Positions 1-7,314 of a stretch of 64,000 nucleotides of DNA are shown here, piece by piece. The DNA comes from Paractinoplanes ovalisporus (GTDB lineage: Bacteria > Actinomycetota > Actinomycetes > Mycobacteriales > Micromonosporaceae), in assembly GCF_016834655.1 (NCBI RefSeq), contig NZ_JAENHP010000027.1, positions 62,001-126,000 of the forward strand, read 5' to 3'. The position numbers were made by a program, and so were the translations under genes. The notes under the pieces were generated by a model, which ran no database searches, had not been told where the DNA came from, and saw only the letters and a list, made by a program, of their open reading frames with translations. The first letter of the stretch is position 1. The number at the start of each line of letters is the position of its first letter.

Positions 1-915
1 AGCGGGGTCGGCGCCCTCGAGGGCTGCCTCGTGGTCGGCGTGGTGGCCGGGGACGCCGGAGCCGGCGGCGGTGCGGTCGTCGACGCCGGCGATCACCAGG
101 GAAGCGCCGTCGCGGGTGACGACCAGGTGGCGGTTGTGCAGGGCCTCCCAGCCCAGCGACGCCATGTGTTCGACCCAGCGCTGGGCGCCGCTAAAGTATT
201 CGTGGTTGCCGGTCACATAGACCCGGGCCATCGACGCGCGGATGTCGGCCAGCGGTGCGGCCTGGCTCAGGCGCTGCGCCACCTCGCCGTCGGCGATGTC
301 TCCGGTGTGGGCGACCACGTCGGCGTCGAGCGTGTTCACCACCTCGGTGACCCGGCGCGACCAGCGGGAACGCTCGATCGGGCCGTAGTGGGTGTCGGTC
401 AGCAGCACCAGGCGCAGACCATCCAGACCCGGGCCCAGGCGGGGCATGACCACCTCGACCCGGCGCACGCGCGGAACCCGCCGGGCCTCCCAGAAGCCCC
501 AGAGCAGCAGCACCACCGACACCACCAGCGCGGCCGCGGAAGCGATGCGGGAGCGGTCGGGGGCGTCGACGCCGGCCACGGCCAGGACCAGGCGCAGCAA
601 CTGGCCGGCGATCGACCAGACGAACAGCTGCCAGACCACGCCCAGCATGGTGTCGGCGACGACCGACGGGCCGTCGCGGTGGTGGCGGCCGTGGCCCAGG
701 AACATCAGGAACGGGAACGCGGCCAGCGCGACCGCGAACACGACCGTGCCGGCCACGAACACGCCGGTGGGCCAGTCGTTGCCCGAGGCCAGCAGCGTCC
801 ACCACGGCACACCGAACAGCAGCAGCAGGACGCCGCCGATGGTCAGCGCGAACCGGATCGCGCGGCCCGGCCGGCGACGGCTCGGTTCGGTCTCGACTGC
901 TTCACCCACAGACAC
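1..915 (-). CDS. Membrane-anchored metallophosphoesterase (3' end outside window)
   Basis: This gene runs off the left edge, so only about 305 codons are visible. The start is probably GTG at 915, with a second in-frame GTG at 909. The N-terminal 125 residues hold four hydrophobic segments. A calcineurin-like phosphoesterase domain follows, with the metal motifs TDTHYG, HTGDIADG and TGNHEYF, the last two in the order typical of this superfamily. Relatives of the YaeI/YkuE type sit in the membrane and hydrolyse phosphate esters with two metal ions; the true substrate is unknown. The sequence shows both the metal ligands and the membrane helices. It reads away from the P-loop kinase next door, which lies 136 bp upstream on the same strand. 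The missing part should hold the last His motif. Confidence 0.88.
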   Translation of the reverse strand, partial: MSVGEAVETEPSRRRPGRAIRFALTIGGVLLLLFGVPWWTLLASGNDWPTGVFVAGTVVFAVALAAFPFLMFLGHGRHHRDGPSVVADTMLGVVWQLFVWSIAGQLLRLVLAVAGVDAPDRSRIASAAALVVSVVLLLWGFWEARRVPRVRRVEVVMPRLGPGLDGLRLVLLTDTHYGPIERSRWSRRVTEVVNTLDADVVAHTGDIADGEVAQRLSQAAPLADIRASMARVYVTGNHEYFSGAQRWVEHMASLGWEALHNRHLVVTRDGASLVIAGVDDRTAAGSGVPGHHADHEAALEGADPA

Positions 916-988
916 GAGTTGAACTATGACACCCCGGACGAGCGAACCGCCGACCGGTGGACAACTGAGGCGGCCGCGAGCAGGTCAG

Positions 989-1034
989 GCGCGCAGAGAG
1001 GGCGGGCGGAGAGCGCGCAGAGAGGGCGGGCGGA
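989..1034. repeat. 22-bp direct repeat, two copies
   Basis: A 22-bp G-rich unit occurs at 989-1010 and again at 1013-1034 without mismatch. Partial copies continue to about 1075. It fills the gap between the kinase gene and the metallophosphoesterase gene and resembles the other short tandem repeats in this window. Confidence 0.75.
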
Positions 1035-1051
1035 AAGGGCACGCGGAGAGG

Positions 1052-1732
1052 TCAGGCGGGCGGACCGCCGACCCGGTGGATGACTGAGGCGGGCACGATC
1101 AGGTCGGCCCGCTCGCGCGTGGCGGCGATCCGTACGGCGTTGCGCTCGTCGGTGCCGGTGGCCCACTCGATCGCGGTGCTCTCGTCCTTGCCGAACCGTT
1201 GGTGCCGCTCGATCAGGCGGCGCAGGCGCTCCGGGTGGTCGAGGTCGGCGTACCAGACCTCGGCGAACAGGTCCCGCAGCGGCCGCCAGGCCGGATCGTC
1301 GAGGAGCAGGTAGTTTCCCTCGCTGACGATCAGCCGGGCCGGCCGTTCGATGCCGATGGCCCCGGCGATGGGCTGCTCGATGACGCGCTCGAACCCGGGG
1401 GCATAGATGATCTCGTCCTCGTCGGCCAGCAGGCGGCGCAGCAGGGCCGCGTAGCCGAGCGGGTCGAACGTGTCCGGCGCGCCCTTGCTGGCCCGGCGGC
1501 CCAGACGTTCCAGTTCGACGTCGGCCAGGTGGTAACCGTCCATCGGCACGTGCGCGACCCAGGCGCCCTCGGTGAGCCCGGGCGGCGGCGTGGGGGCCAG
1601 TGCCGCGACGAGTTCCTCGGCCAGCGTGGTCTTGCCGGCGGCGGGCGGCCCGGCGATGCCGAGGACAGCGCGCCGGCCACCGGACACGAGGTCGCGGGCG
1701 CGGGAGACCAGCGCGTCGAACGTGAGCGTCAT
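1052..1732 (-). CDS. P-loop nucleoside/nucleotide kinase family protein (uridine kinase-like)
   Basis: The product has about 226 residues and a Walker A motif, GPPAAGKTTL, near residue 27. It also has VPMDGYH, typical of the uridine kinase/phosphoribulokinase fold, SEGNYLL (Walker B region) and a basic RLIERHQRFGKD lid near the C-terminus. These proteins phosphorylate small hydroxyl substrates such as nucleosides, pantothenate or sugars. The family is clear but the substrate is not. I chose ATG at 1732; a GTG three codons upstream (1741) is equally possible because neither has a convincing Shine-Dalgarno sequence. No linked pathway gene tells what it phosphorylates. The length matches the family, so it looks intact. 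Confidence 0.88.
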   Translation of the reverse strand: MTLTFDALVSRARDLVSGGRRAVLGIAGPPAAGKTTLAEELVAALAPTPPPGLTEGAWVAHVPMDGYHLADVELERLGRRASKGAPDTFDPLGYAALLRRLLADEDEIIYAPGFERVIEQPIAGAIGIERPARLIVSEGNYLLLDDPAWRPLRDLFAEVWYADLDHPERLRRLIERHQRFGKDESTAIEWATGTDERNAVRIAATRERADLIVPASVIHRVGGPPA

Positions 1733-1828
1733 GTCGATCACCGTAACGCCGGTCGGATCGAGGACTCAGTGGACCCTTCGGCCAGGGAAAAGACCTATAA
1801 GGAGGGCCGGGGGAAACGGGGGAGCACC

Positions 1829-2494
1829 ATGTTCGCTGCTGTTGTGGTGGCCGCTGCGCTGGCCGCCGGCCTGGTGGGCGCACCGGTCGAGCCGCGCGAG
1901 GCGGCCGGCGTCGCGGCCGGGCCGTTCGACGCGGCCGTCGACCGGCGGGGCCGGGTCTACGTGACCGAGGGGGATGCGTTGATCCGGCTCACGCCGAAGG
2001 GCCGCCGGACGACCGTCGCGTCGTTCCCGAGCCGGATGGTGCCGGCGCCGGCGCGGCTGCCCGACGGGACGGCCCGGGGGCGCCCGGTGCGGATGCCGCC
2101 GGTGCCGACCGCGGTCACGCTGGGGCCGGACGGCGCGTTCTATGTGGGCGAGCTGACCGGCTTCCCGTTCCCGCCGGGCCGGGCGCGGGTGTGGCGGGTC
2201 GTGCCGGGCCGGCCGCCCGAGGTGTACGCGGGAGGCTTCACCGCCGTGGTCGACCTCGCGTGGGGGCCGGGCGGGCTCTATGTGCTCGAGATCGCCAAGA
2301 ACGGGCTGCTCAGCGGCGACCGGACGGGGGCGCTGCTGCGGGTCGGCGGAGGCGGCCGGCACGAGACGGTCGCCACCGCGGGGCTGACCGCGCCGTCGGG
2401 ACTGACCATCCGCGACGGCGTGGCCTATGTGACGACATGCGGGGACTGCCCGGGCGAGGGAAGCGTCCGCAGCTTCCGGCTAAACGGCGCTTAG
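1829..2494 (+). CDS. Short secreted ScyD/ScyE-family beta-propeller protein
   Basis: The start is ATG at 1829, preceded by a purine-rich GGGGGAG. The 221-residue product opens with a hydrophobic Ala/Val-rich signal peptide. It carries NHL-like blades, including the family hallmarks FYVGELTGFPFPPG and GFTAVVDLAWGPGGLYVLEI, then GLTAPSGL and a YVTTCGDCPGEG segment. ScyD/ScyE proteins are exported six-bladed propellers of unknown role, usually about 350-400 residues. This copy lacks the first half of the propeller and joins the signal peptide straight to later blades, so it may not close into a full propeller. Its 3' end overlaps the convergent unknown gene by 15 bp. Confidence 0.82.
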   Translation: MFAAVVVAAALAAGLVGAPVEPREAAGVAAGPFDAAVDRRGRVYVTEGDALIRLTPKGRRTTVASFPSRMVPAPARLPDGTARGRPVRMPPVPTAVTLGPDGAFYVGELTGFPFPPGRARVWRVVPGRPPEVYAGGFTAVVDLAWGPGGLYVLEIAKNGLLSGDRTGALLRVGGGGRHETVATAGLTAPSGLTIRDGVAYVTTCGDCPGEGSVRSFRLNGA

Positions 2495-3217
2495 CCCGAG
2501 GCGCAGCCCGGCCACACCGGCGGGGGACAGCGGCCGCGTCGTGGCCCGCGTCAGTTCCTCCCTCACGCTCGCCGGCAGCTCGTCGGCCAGGGAACGCAAC
2601 CGTGGATAGAGGTCGAGCACGTCGCGGTGGGTCAGCGCGCCCAGCCCGATCAGCAGGCCGTTGACCGCGCCCGGCGTGTGCACCAGCTCGGCGCAGAGCT
2701 CACGCCGCCAGTGCGGGTCGTCGACGCGGTTGGCGAACTCGCGGGCGATCCGGTTGCCGGCGGGCGACGGTTCCTCGGGCGCGGCGTGCCGGCCGGCGCG
2801 CGCGGGCACGGGGGCGAGGCGGCAGGCGATGCCGAGCAGCCGGGCCAGCTCGGGCACGGTCAGCACGTCGAGGCCGGCCGCGCAGGTCTCGCAGAGGCGG
2901 TAGTAGGTCGCGGCGTGCACCAGGGTGGCCGGGCGCGGGCAGTCGCCGAGCGGGCCGCACAGCCGGTCGAGGATGATCTCGGCCAGCGTGCCCTCGTGGT
3001 CGAAGCGGCCCACTCCGAAATAGGCGGCGGGGGCACTGCGATATCGGGTCAGGGCGGTCCGGGCGCTCGCGTAACCGTCCGAAGCCACGCTTATGCGAGG
3101 AATACCGCTCTCGGCCTGCATCTGGATCAATCGGAACATATCCCGTCGCCCCCGGGTGGTGAAGGACCGTCGTCGACCGGGGGTACGGTCCAGGCGCCGC
3201 TCCGGTTCACTCGTCAC
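2480..3217 (-). CDS. Unknown protein with Cys-rich helical segment
   Basis: I do not recognise this 245-residue protein. The start is GTG at 3217, which overlaps the last codons of the upstream small membrane protein by 11 bp, suggesting coupled translation; an internal Met at residue 27 is an alternative. It has no membrane helix and no signal peptide. A segment near residues 93-115 holds four cysteines (CGPLGDC, then CETC), which could bind a metal. The C-terminal half is predicted mostly helical and Leu/Arg-rich. A conserved-looking motif, YRSAPAAYFGVGRFDHEGT, lies near residue 60. No enzyme motif is visible. It converges on the ScyD-like gene. Confidence 0.7.
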   Translation of the reverse strand: MTSEPERRLDRTPGRRRSFTTRGRRDMFRLIQMQAESGIPRISVASDGYASARTALTRYRSAPAAYFGVGRFDHEGTLAEIILDRLCGPLGDCPRPATLVHAATYYRLCETCAAGLDVLTVPELARLLGIACRLAPVPARAGRHAAPEEPSPAGNRIAREFANRVDDPHWRRELCAELVHTPGAVNGLLIGLGALTHRDVLDLYPRLRSLADELPASVREELTRATTRPLSPAGVAGLRLGLSAV

Positions 3218-3446
3218 GGCTGCCGGCCGGGAAAATCTGCCGGTCGCGGTGCCCGGTGAGCCGGAAGAAGTCGAAAGTCACGGCGTGCAGCGCATAGATC
3301 GCGGCCGTGATGACGAGAAACATCCCGGCCAGGACGGCGGCGAGGCGGCCGTCGAGGGCCGGCCAGGCGGCCGGAACCAGTGTTGCCCCTAGCACGACGG
3401 CCGCCTGACAAGTAGCCTCCGCGCAGCGCAGCGGATCGAATGTCAT
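3207..3446 (-). CDS. Small two-helix membrane protein
   Basis: The product has about 79 residues if it starts at ATG 3446, which has GGAAGAG upstream; longer readings to 3500 are less likely. Two hydrophobic stretches (VVLGATLVPAAWPAL and AAVLAGMFLVITAAIYAL) should cross the membrane, followed by a short basic tail. The stop codon lies inside the start of the next gene downstream, so the two are probably one unit. The function is unknown. It is divergent from the glycan locus that begins at 3606. Confidence 0.6.
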   Translation of the reverse strand: MTFDPLRCAEATCQAAVVLGATLVPAAWPALDGRLAAVLAGMFLVITAAIYALHAVTFDFFRLTGHRDRQIFPAGSRDE

Positions 3447-3541
3447 AGCCTCACTCTTCCGAGTGGAGATCCCTGCGCGCCTCTGCCCGGAGCGGGACAC
3501 CGAGTACGACTTTCGGCAGAGGGAGGAAAGGCCAAACCCGC

Positions 3542-3575
3542 AACCCTGCGCAAGGGTTCCACCTAGCGTGGAACC
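3542..3575. promoter_or_regulatory. Two overlapping inverted repeats upstream of the glycan operon
   Basis: A perfect 6-bp inverted repeat (AACCCT-N5-AGGGTT, 3542-3558) overlaps a perfect 8-bp one (GGTTCCAC-N5-GTGGAACC, 3555-3575). They end 30 bp before the GTG of the deacetylase gene. The second has the shape of MerR-family operators, which lie between the -35 and -10 boxes; that link is an inference, since no merR gene is in the window. Confidence 0.55.
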
Positions 3576-3605
3576 TCAGACCACAAGGCGTACGAGGACG
3601 ACCGC

Positions 3606-4418
3606 GTGACCGTGACGACGAGGCCAGGCTGGGACACTCTGCCGGCACTCATGTACCACTCCGTGTCCGCCGTCGGCGGGCCGATGCGCGACCTCGCGGT
3701 CCCGCCCGAGCTGCTGCGTGAGCAACTGCAGGCGCTCAGCGCCGCCGGGTACCGCCTGGTCGGTCTCACCGAGGCGCTCGATCTGCTGAACGCCGGCAGC
3801 ACTGAGAAGCTGCTCGCCGTCACGTTCGACGACGGCTACCGCGACTTCCTGACCCAGGGTGTGCCCATCCTGCAGGAGACCGGCACCGGCGCCACCCTCT
3901 ATGCCTCGGTGGGCCACCTGGGCGGCACGGCGGGCTGGCTCGGCCAGTGGGCCCCCGACTTCGGGCCGATGCTCACCTGGGACGAACTGGGCGAGGTCGC
4001 GGCCTCGGGGGTCGAGATCGGCAACCACAGCCTGATCCACCACCCGCTCGACGTCCTCGGGCCCGAGCAGCTGCGCACCGAGATCACCCGCAGCCACCAG
4101 GAGCTCGAGCAGCGGCTGCAGATGAAGGTACGGTCCTTCGCCTACCCGCACGGATACAACAGCCGTCGCGTCCGTGACCTGGTGGCGGCCACCGGGTACG
4201 ACAACGCCACCGAGGTCGGCCGCCGGCTGCACACGCCGGGGGAGAAGCGGCTCGCCGTCCCGCGCCTGCAGCCCACCCCCGACCACAGCGGCGCCGACCT
4301 GGTCGAGCTGGTCAAGCACGGCGAGGCCGGCCTGCTGCCCAGGGTGAAGCAGCTCGCCCAGCCCGGCTGGCGCGTGGTCCGCAAGGTCGCCCGCACGTTC
4401 GGCCGGAACCTGACATGA
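3606..4418 (+). CDS. Polysaccharide deacetylase (NodB-homology, CE4)
   Basis: This 270-residue protein starts at GTG 3606. It has the CE4 motifs in order: TFDDGYRDF (base and metal Asp pair, near residue 75), NHSLIHHP (the two metal His, near 140) and FAYPHGYNS (near 178). Family members remove N- or O-acetyl groups from surface polysaccharides. No signal peptide or membrane helix is obvious, so it either acts in the cytoplasm or leaves by an unusual route. The C-terminus is basic. It is the first gene of a three-gene run with the GH26-like lipoprotein and the beta-helix protein. The inverted repeats just upstream are the likely control point. Confidence 0.9.
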   Translation: MTVTTRPGWDTLPALMYHSVSAVGGPMRDLAVPPELLREQLQALSAAGYRLVGLTEALDLLNAGSTEKLLAVTFDDGYRDFLTQGVPILQETGTGATLYASVGHLGGTAGWLGQWAPDFGPMLTWDELGEVAASGVEIGNHSLIHHPLDVLGPEQLRTEITRSHQELEQRLQMKVRSFAYPHGYNSRRVRDLVAATGYDNATEVGRRLHTPGEKRLAVPRLQPTPDHSGADLVELVKHGEAGLLPRVKQLAQPGWRVVRKVARTFGRNLT

Positions 4419-4455
4419 GCCGCCAGGAGATGACGAACACGAGGCGGAACCTGAC

Positions 4456-5466
4456 ATGACGGGGCCGAAGATGAGACGCCGGAGCCTGCTGGGTCTTCCC
4501 CTCCTGGCCGGAGCCGCGGCCGGCTGCGAGACCTACCGGTCGAACGACGCCGTGCCGCCGGTCGTGTCCCACCCGCCGCCCTCGGCCAGTGCGCCGTCGG
4601 GATCGGCCGCGCCCGTGACCTCGGGCGGCGGACCCGTCCCGCTCGAGCCCGGCAAGGTCATGCTGGGTGCGTACGTGGACCTCAAGGGCCGCAGCGCCAA
4701 CGCCGGGATCGACCTGCGGCGGCGGCAGCTGGGACGCGCCGAGCGCATCGTCCACCGGTACTACTCGTTCACCGACCAGCTGCCGGTGTCGCTGGCCTAC
4801 GTGTCGTCCAAGAGCACGCTGATGATCTCGTGGCGCGGACCCGAGTACAAAGACGTCAACGGCGGCGGTTCGGACAAACTGATCGCCCGCGCCGCAAAGC
4901 GCATGGCTCAGCGCAAAAAGCCCACCCTGATGCGCTGGGCATGGGACATGAATCGCGATTTCTACAAGTGGGGCGGACCCGCCAACAACGGGGACACCAA
5001 GGGCTACATCCAGGCATTTCAGCGGATCCACCGCATCTTCCGCGAGGAGGGTGCGGACAATGTGGCGTGGGTCTGGAGCCCGAACTGGAATTCCCGCCCC
5101 GACGAGGACTGGAATACCTACGCGAACTATTATCCGGGTGATGAATACGTCGACTGGGCCGGTGTGTCGGGTTTCGCCCAGACGCAGTCACCGGGTGACA
5201 TGTTCGACGCGTTCTACGAGACGTACGCCGCCCGGAAGCCCATCATGATCAGCGAGGTCTCGGCGGTGGACCGCGGCGGCAGCACGAAGCCGGACTGGAT
5301 CGCCTCGTACGCCGAGTGGATCAAGGCGCACCCGGCCGTCGGCGCGTCGGTCTGGTTCGACACCGACACCCACCCGTCCTCCCGCGAGAACTGGCGGATC
5401 GACTCGACGGCGGCAACCCTGGCGGCCTACAAGGCGATGTCGAACGACCCCCTCTTCGCCGGGTGA
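4456..5466 (+). CDS. GH26-like glycoside hydrolase lipoprotein with altered acid/base residue
   Basis: This 336-residue protein starts with a Tat-like signal (RRRSLLGL) and a lipobox ending at Cys24, then a Pro/Ser/Ala linker and a beta/alpha-barrel of the GH26 type. In GH26 enzymes the acid/base Glu lies in a motif like RxxHEMNG. Here the segment reads RWAWDMNRDFYKW, with Asp164 where that Glu belongs and Trp where the His belongs. The nucleophile side is normal: PIMISEVSAV, Glu267. VAWVWSPNW also matches the family. GH26-like proteins cut mannans or similar glycans or, when linked to exopolysaccharide genes, trim the polymer. Activity of this copy is uncertain. The stop overlaps the next gene's GTG. 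Confidence 0.87.
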   Translation: MTGPKMRRRSLLGLPLLAGAAAGCETYRSNDAVPPVVSHPPPSASAPSGSAAPVTSGGGPVPLEPGKVMLGAYVDLKGRSANAGIDLRRRQLGRAERIVHRYYSFTDQLPVSLAYVSSKSTLMISWRGPEYKDVNGGGSDKLIARAAKRMAQRKKPTLMRWAWDMNRDFYKWGGPANNGDTKGYIQAFQRIHRIFREEGADNVAWVWSPNWNSRPDEDWNTYANYYPGDEYVDWAGVSGFAQTQSPGDMFDAFYETYAARKPIMISEVSAVDRGGSTKPDWIASYAEWIKAHPAVGASVWFDTDTHPSSRENWRIDSTAATLAAYKAMSNDPLFAG

Positions 5467-6848
5467 GCGGAGCGCATCACCGGTCGAAGCGCTCCAGTCA
5501 TCGCGCCCCGGCCGGTACCCGCCGCCGCTGGCTGGGGCTGATCATGGTGCTGTTGCTCGGTGGCACCGCGGCCGCCGGCTACCGCGCCTACTTCTATGAG
5601 GGCCCGCCCGACGTCGAGGCCGCCGGTCCCGGTCTGTGGGTGTCGACCCGCGGCTCCGACGACGCCGACGGCAGCCCCGGGAAGCCCTGGAAGTCGATCT
5701 CGCACGCGGTCGAGGTGGCGCCGGCCGATTCCAAGATTTTCGTACGGGAGGGCACGTACGCCCCCTTCACCGTCTCGCGGCCCAACCTGACCGTGAGCAG
5801 CGCCCCCGGCGAGCGGGCGACGGTCGAGGGCGTTTCCGGCGTACGGGACGGGATCCTGGTCGCCGCCACCGGGACCACGATCGCCGACGTGACCGTGCAG
5901 GGCTGCGTGCCCAAGCCGAACGCCGACGTGAACATCAACGGCGACCACGGCAGCGGCATCCGCGTGCACAAGACGAGCAAGGTGACGATCCGCGGCGTGA
6001 CCGTGCGGGACAGCCACGGCGAGAACTCGGCCGGTCTGCCCGTGGGCTGTTACGGCATCCTGGTCACCGACTCCAACGACGTGCGGGTCACCGGCTCCGA
6101 GGTGCACAACAACGGCGCCGGCATCGGGGTCACCGGCGGCGGCCGGGGCGTGCTGGTCGACGGCAACAACGTGCACGACCAGGACCGGATCATCCAGAAC
6201 ACCAAGCAGGACAGCGACGACTTCGGCGGCTACGGGCTGTCGGCCACCTTCATCACGGCCAAGCCCGGCCCGATCTTCCGCAACAACACGGTGCGCCGCA
6301 ACCACGGCCCGTCCGAGGACTACGGCATCGACGGCGGCGGCATGGAGATCTACGACGCCGCCAACGTCACCATCACCGGCAACACGTTCGAGGCGAACGA
6401 CGGCGTGATGGAGACCGGCACCGGCAACGGCGGCGGCTGCAACAACAACGTCTTCAGCGACAACAAGGCGATCGGCGGCACCCAGTCCGGGTTCGACAAC
6501 GACACCGGCATGGTGCTGCGTTGCGCGGCCGGGCTGACGGTCAGCAACAACACCTTCGCCGACATGAAGAAGTTCACGTTCCTGCTCGCCACCGGCAGCG
6601 ACTTCGCCGGCAGCATCGAGGGCCTGAAGATCACCGGCAACACGGTGACCCGCAACGACAGCGTGCCGATCTACCGCCTGCAGATCGACGGCGGCGCGTC
6701 GCCCAACATGGTGATCGACAAGAACTTCTACGAGACCGGCGACAACAACTTCTCGATCCTCAACGGCAGCTTCACCGAGGCCTCGGTCCCGTACGACGAG
6801 TGGGTCTCGCGCACGGGCTTCGACAAGGCCTCATCCCTGAAGCGCTAG
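5463..6848 (+). CDS. Membrane-anchored right-handed parallel beta-helix protein
   Basis: The start is GTG at 5463, overlapping the previous stop (GTGA), which gives 461 residues. A basic N-terminus and one hydrophobic segment (LGLIMVLLLGGTAAAG, about residues 24-40) form a signal or anchor. The rest is a pectin-lyase-like fold: GLWVSTRGSDDADGSPGKPW is the usual opening of such proteins, and repeated strands follow with Asn/Gly turns such as VTITGNTFEAND and LTVSNNTFADM. These proteins bind or cleave polysaccharides outside the cell. No lyase active site can be assigned with confidence. Translational coupling to the GH26-like gene suggests both act on the same polymer. It converges on the following gene with a 4-bp overlap. 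Confidence 0.85.
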   Translation: MSGAHHRSKRSSHRAPAGTRRRWLGLIMVLLLGGTAAAGYRAYFYEGPPDVEAAGPGLWVSTRGSDDADGSPGKPWKSISHAVEVAPADSKIFVREGTYAPFTVSRPNLTVSSAPGERATVEGVSGVRDGILVAATGTTIADVTVQGCVPKPNADVNINGDHGSGIRVHKTSKVTIRGVTVRDSHGENSAGLPVGCYGILVTDSNDVRVTGSEVHNNGAGIGVTGGGRGVLVDGNNVHDQDRIIQNTKQDSDDFGGYGLSATFITAKPGPIFRNNTVRRNHGPSEDYGIDGGGMEIYDAANVTITGNTFEANDGVMETGTGNGGGCNNNVFSDNKAIGGTQSGFDNDTGMVLRCAAGLTVSNNTFADMKKFTFLLATGSDFAGSIEGLKITGNTVTRNDSVPIYRLQIDGGASPNMVIDKNFYETGDNNFSILNGSFTEASVPYDEWVSRTGFDKASSLKR

Positions 6849-7210
6849 GGCGCGGTCCAACCGGCGTCCGAGCAGGCCTGGGTGAGGGCGTTGGAGGCCG
6901 TACGCCAGGCCGCGTTGCCCTCGTCCGCGTGCCGGCCCAGCTCCATCGACCGGGTGCGGACGGGATCGTTGTCGCTCTTGGCCGCCGAGGCGGTGACCTT
7001 GTCGGCCAGCGACAGGCGGGCCGAGTTGCTGCGGGCCGAGCCCTGGCCCGCCGCGAAGTCGTCGCAGGCCTGCACGGCGGCGTTGTCGAGAGTGCCCGGA
7101 CCCTCGTCGCCGGCGTCGCGGCCCCGGCTCACGAGCAGCGCCACGACGACCAGGCCGGCGACCACCAGGGCGATGATCTGCGGCCGGCCCAGCTTGAACT
7201 TCAGTTTCAC
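6845..7210 (-). CDS. Unknown single-pass membrane protein
   Basis: The product has 121 residues with a short basic start (MKLKFKLGRPQ), then one strong hydrophobic helix at about residues 11-28. An extracytoplasmic domain of about 90 residues follows, with two cysteines (ACDDF and ACSDAGW) that could form a disulfide. The domain looks helical (AAVQACDDFAAG...). I do not recognise it. It stands alone between the beta-helix gene, which converges on it, and the terminator of the large membrane-protein gene upstream. Confidence 0.72.
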   Translation of the reverse strand: MKLKFKLGRPQIIALVVAGLVVVALLVSRGRDAGDEGPGTLDNAAVQACDDFAAGQGSARSNSARLSLADKVTASAAKSDNDPVRTRSMELGRHADEGNAAWRTASNALTQACSDAGWTAP

Positions 7211-7260
7211 GCCCTCAGGCTATCCGGACACGCGGCACGAAACGCATGTTCATTCACGCA

Positions 7261-7299
7261 AAAGGCCCGCTTCCCGATGCGTACGGGAAACGGGCCTTT
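7261..7299 (-). terminator. Strong hairpin terminator of the glycosyltransferase operon
   Basis: Two 16-nt arms (7261-7276 and 7284-7299) pair with a single mismatch around a 7-nt loop. On the minus strand the stem ends in CCTTTTG. It lies 16 bp after the stop of the large membrane-protein gene. Confidence 0.85.
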
Positions 7300-7314
7300 G
7301 ATCTTGCCGTGGGG

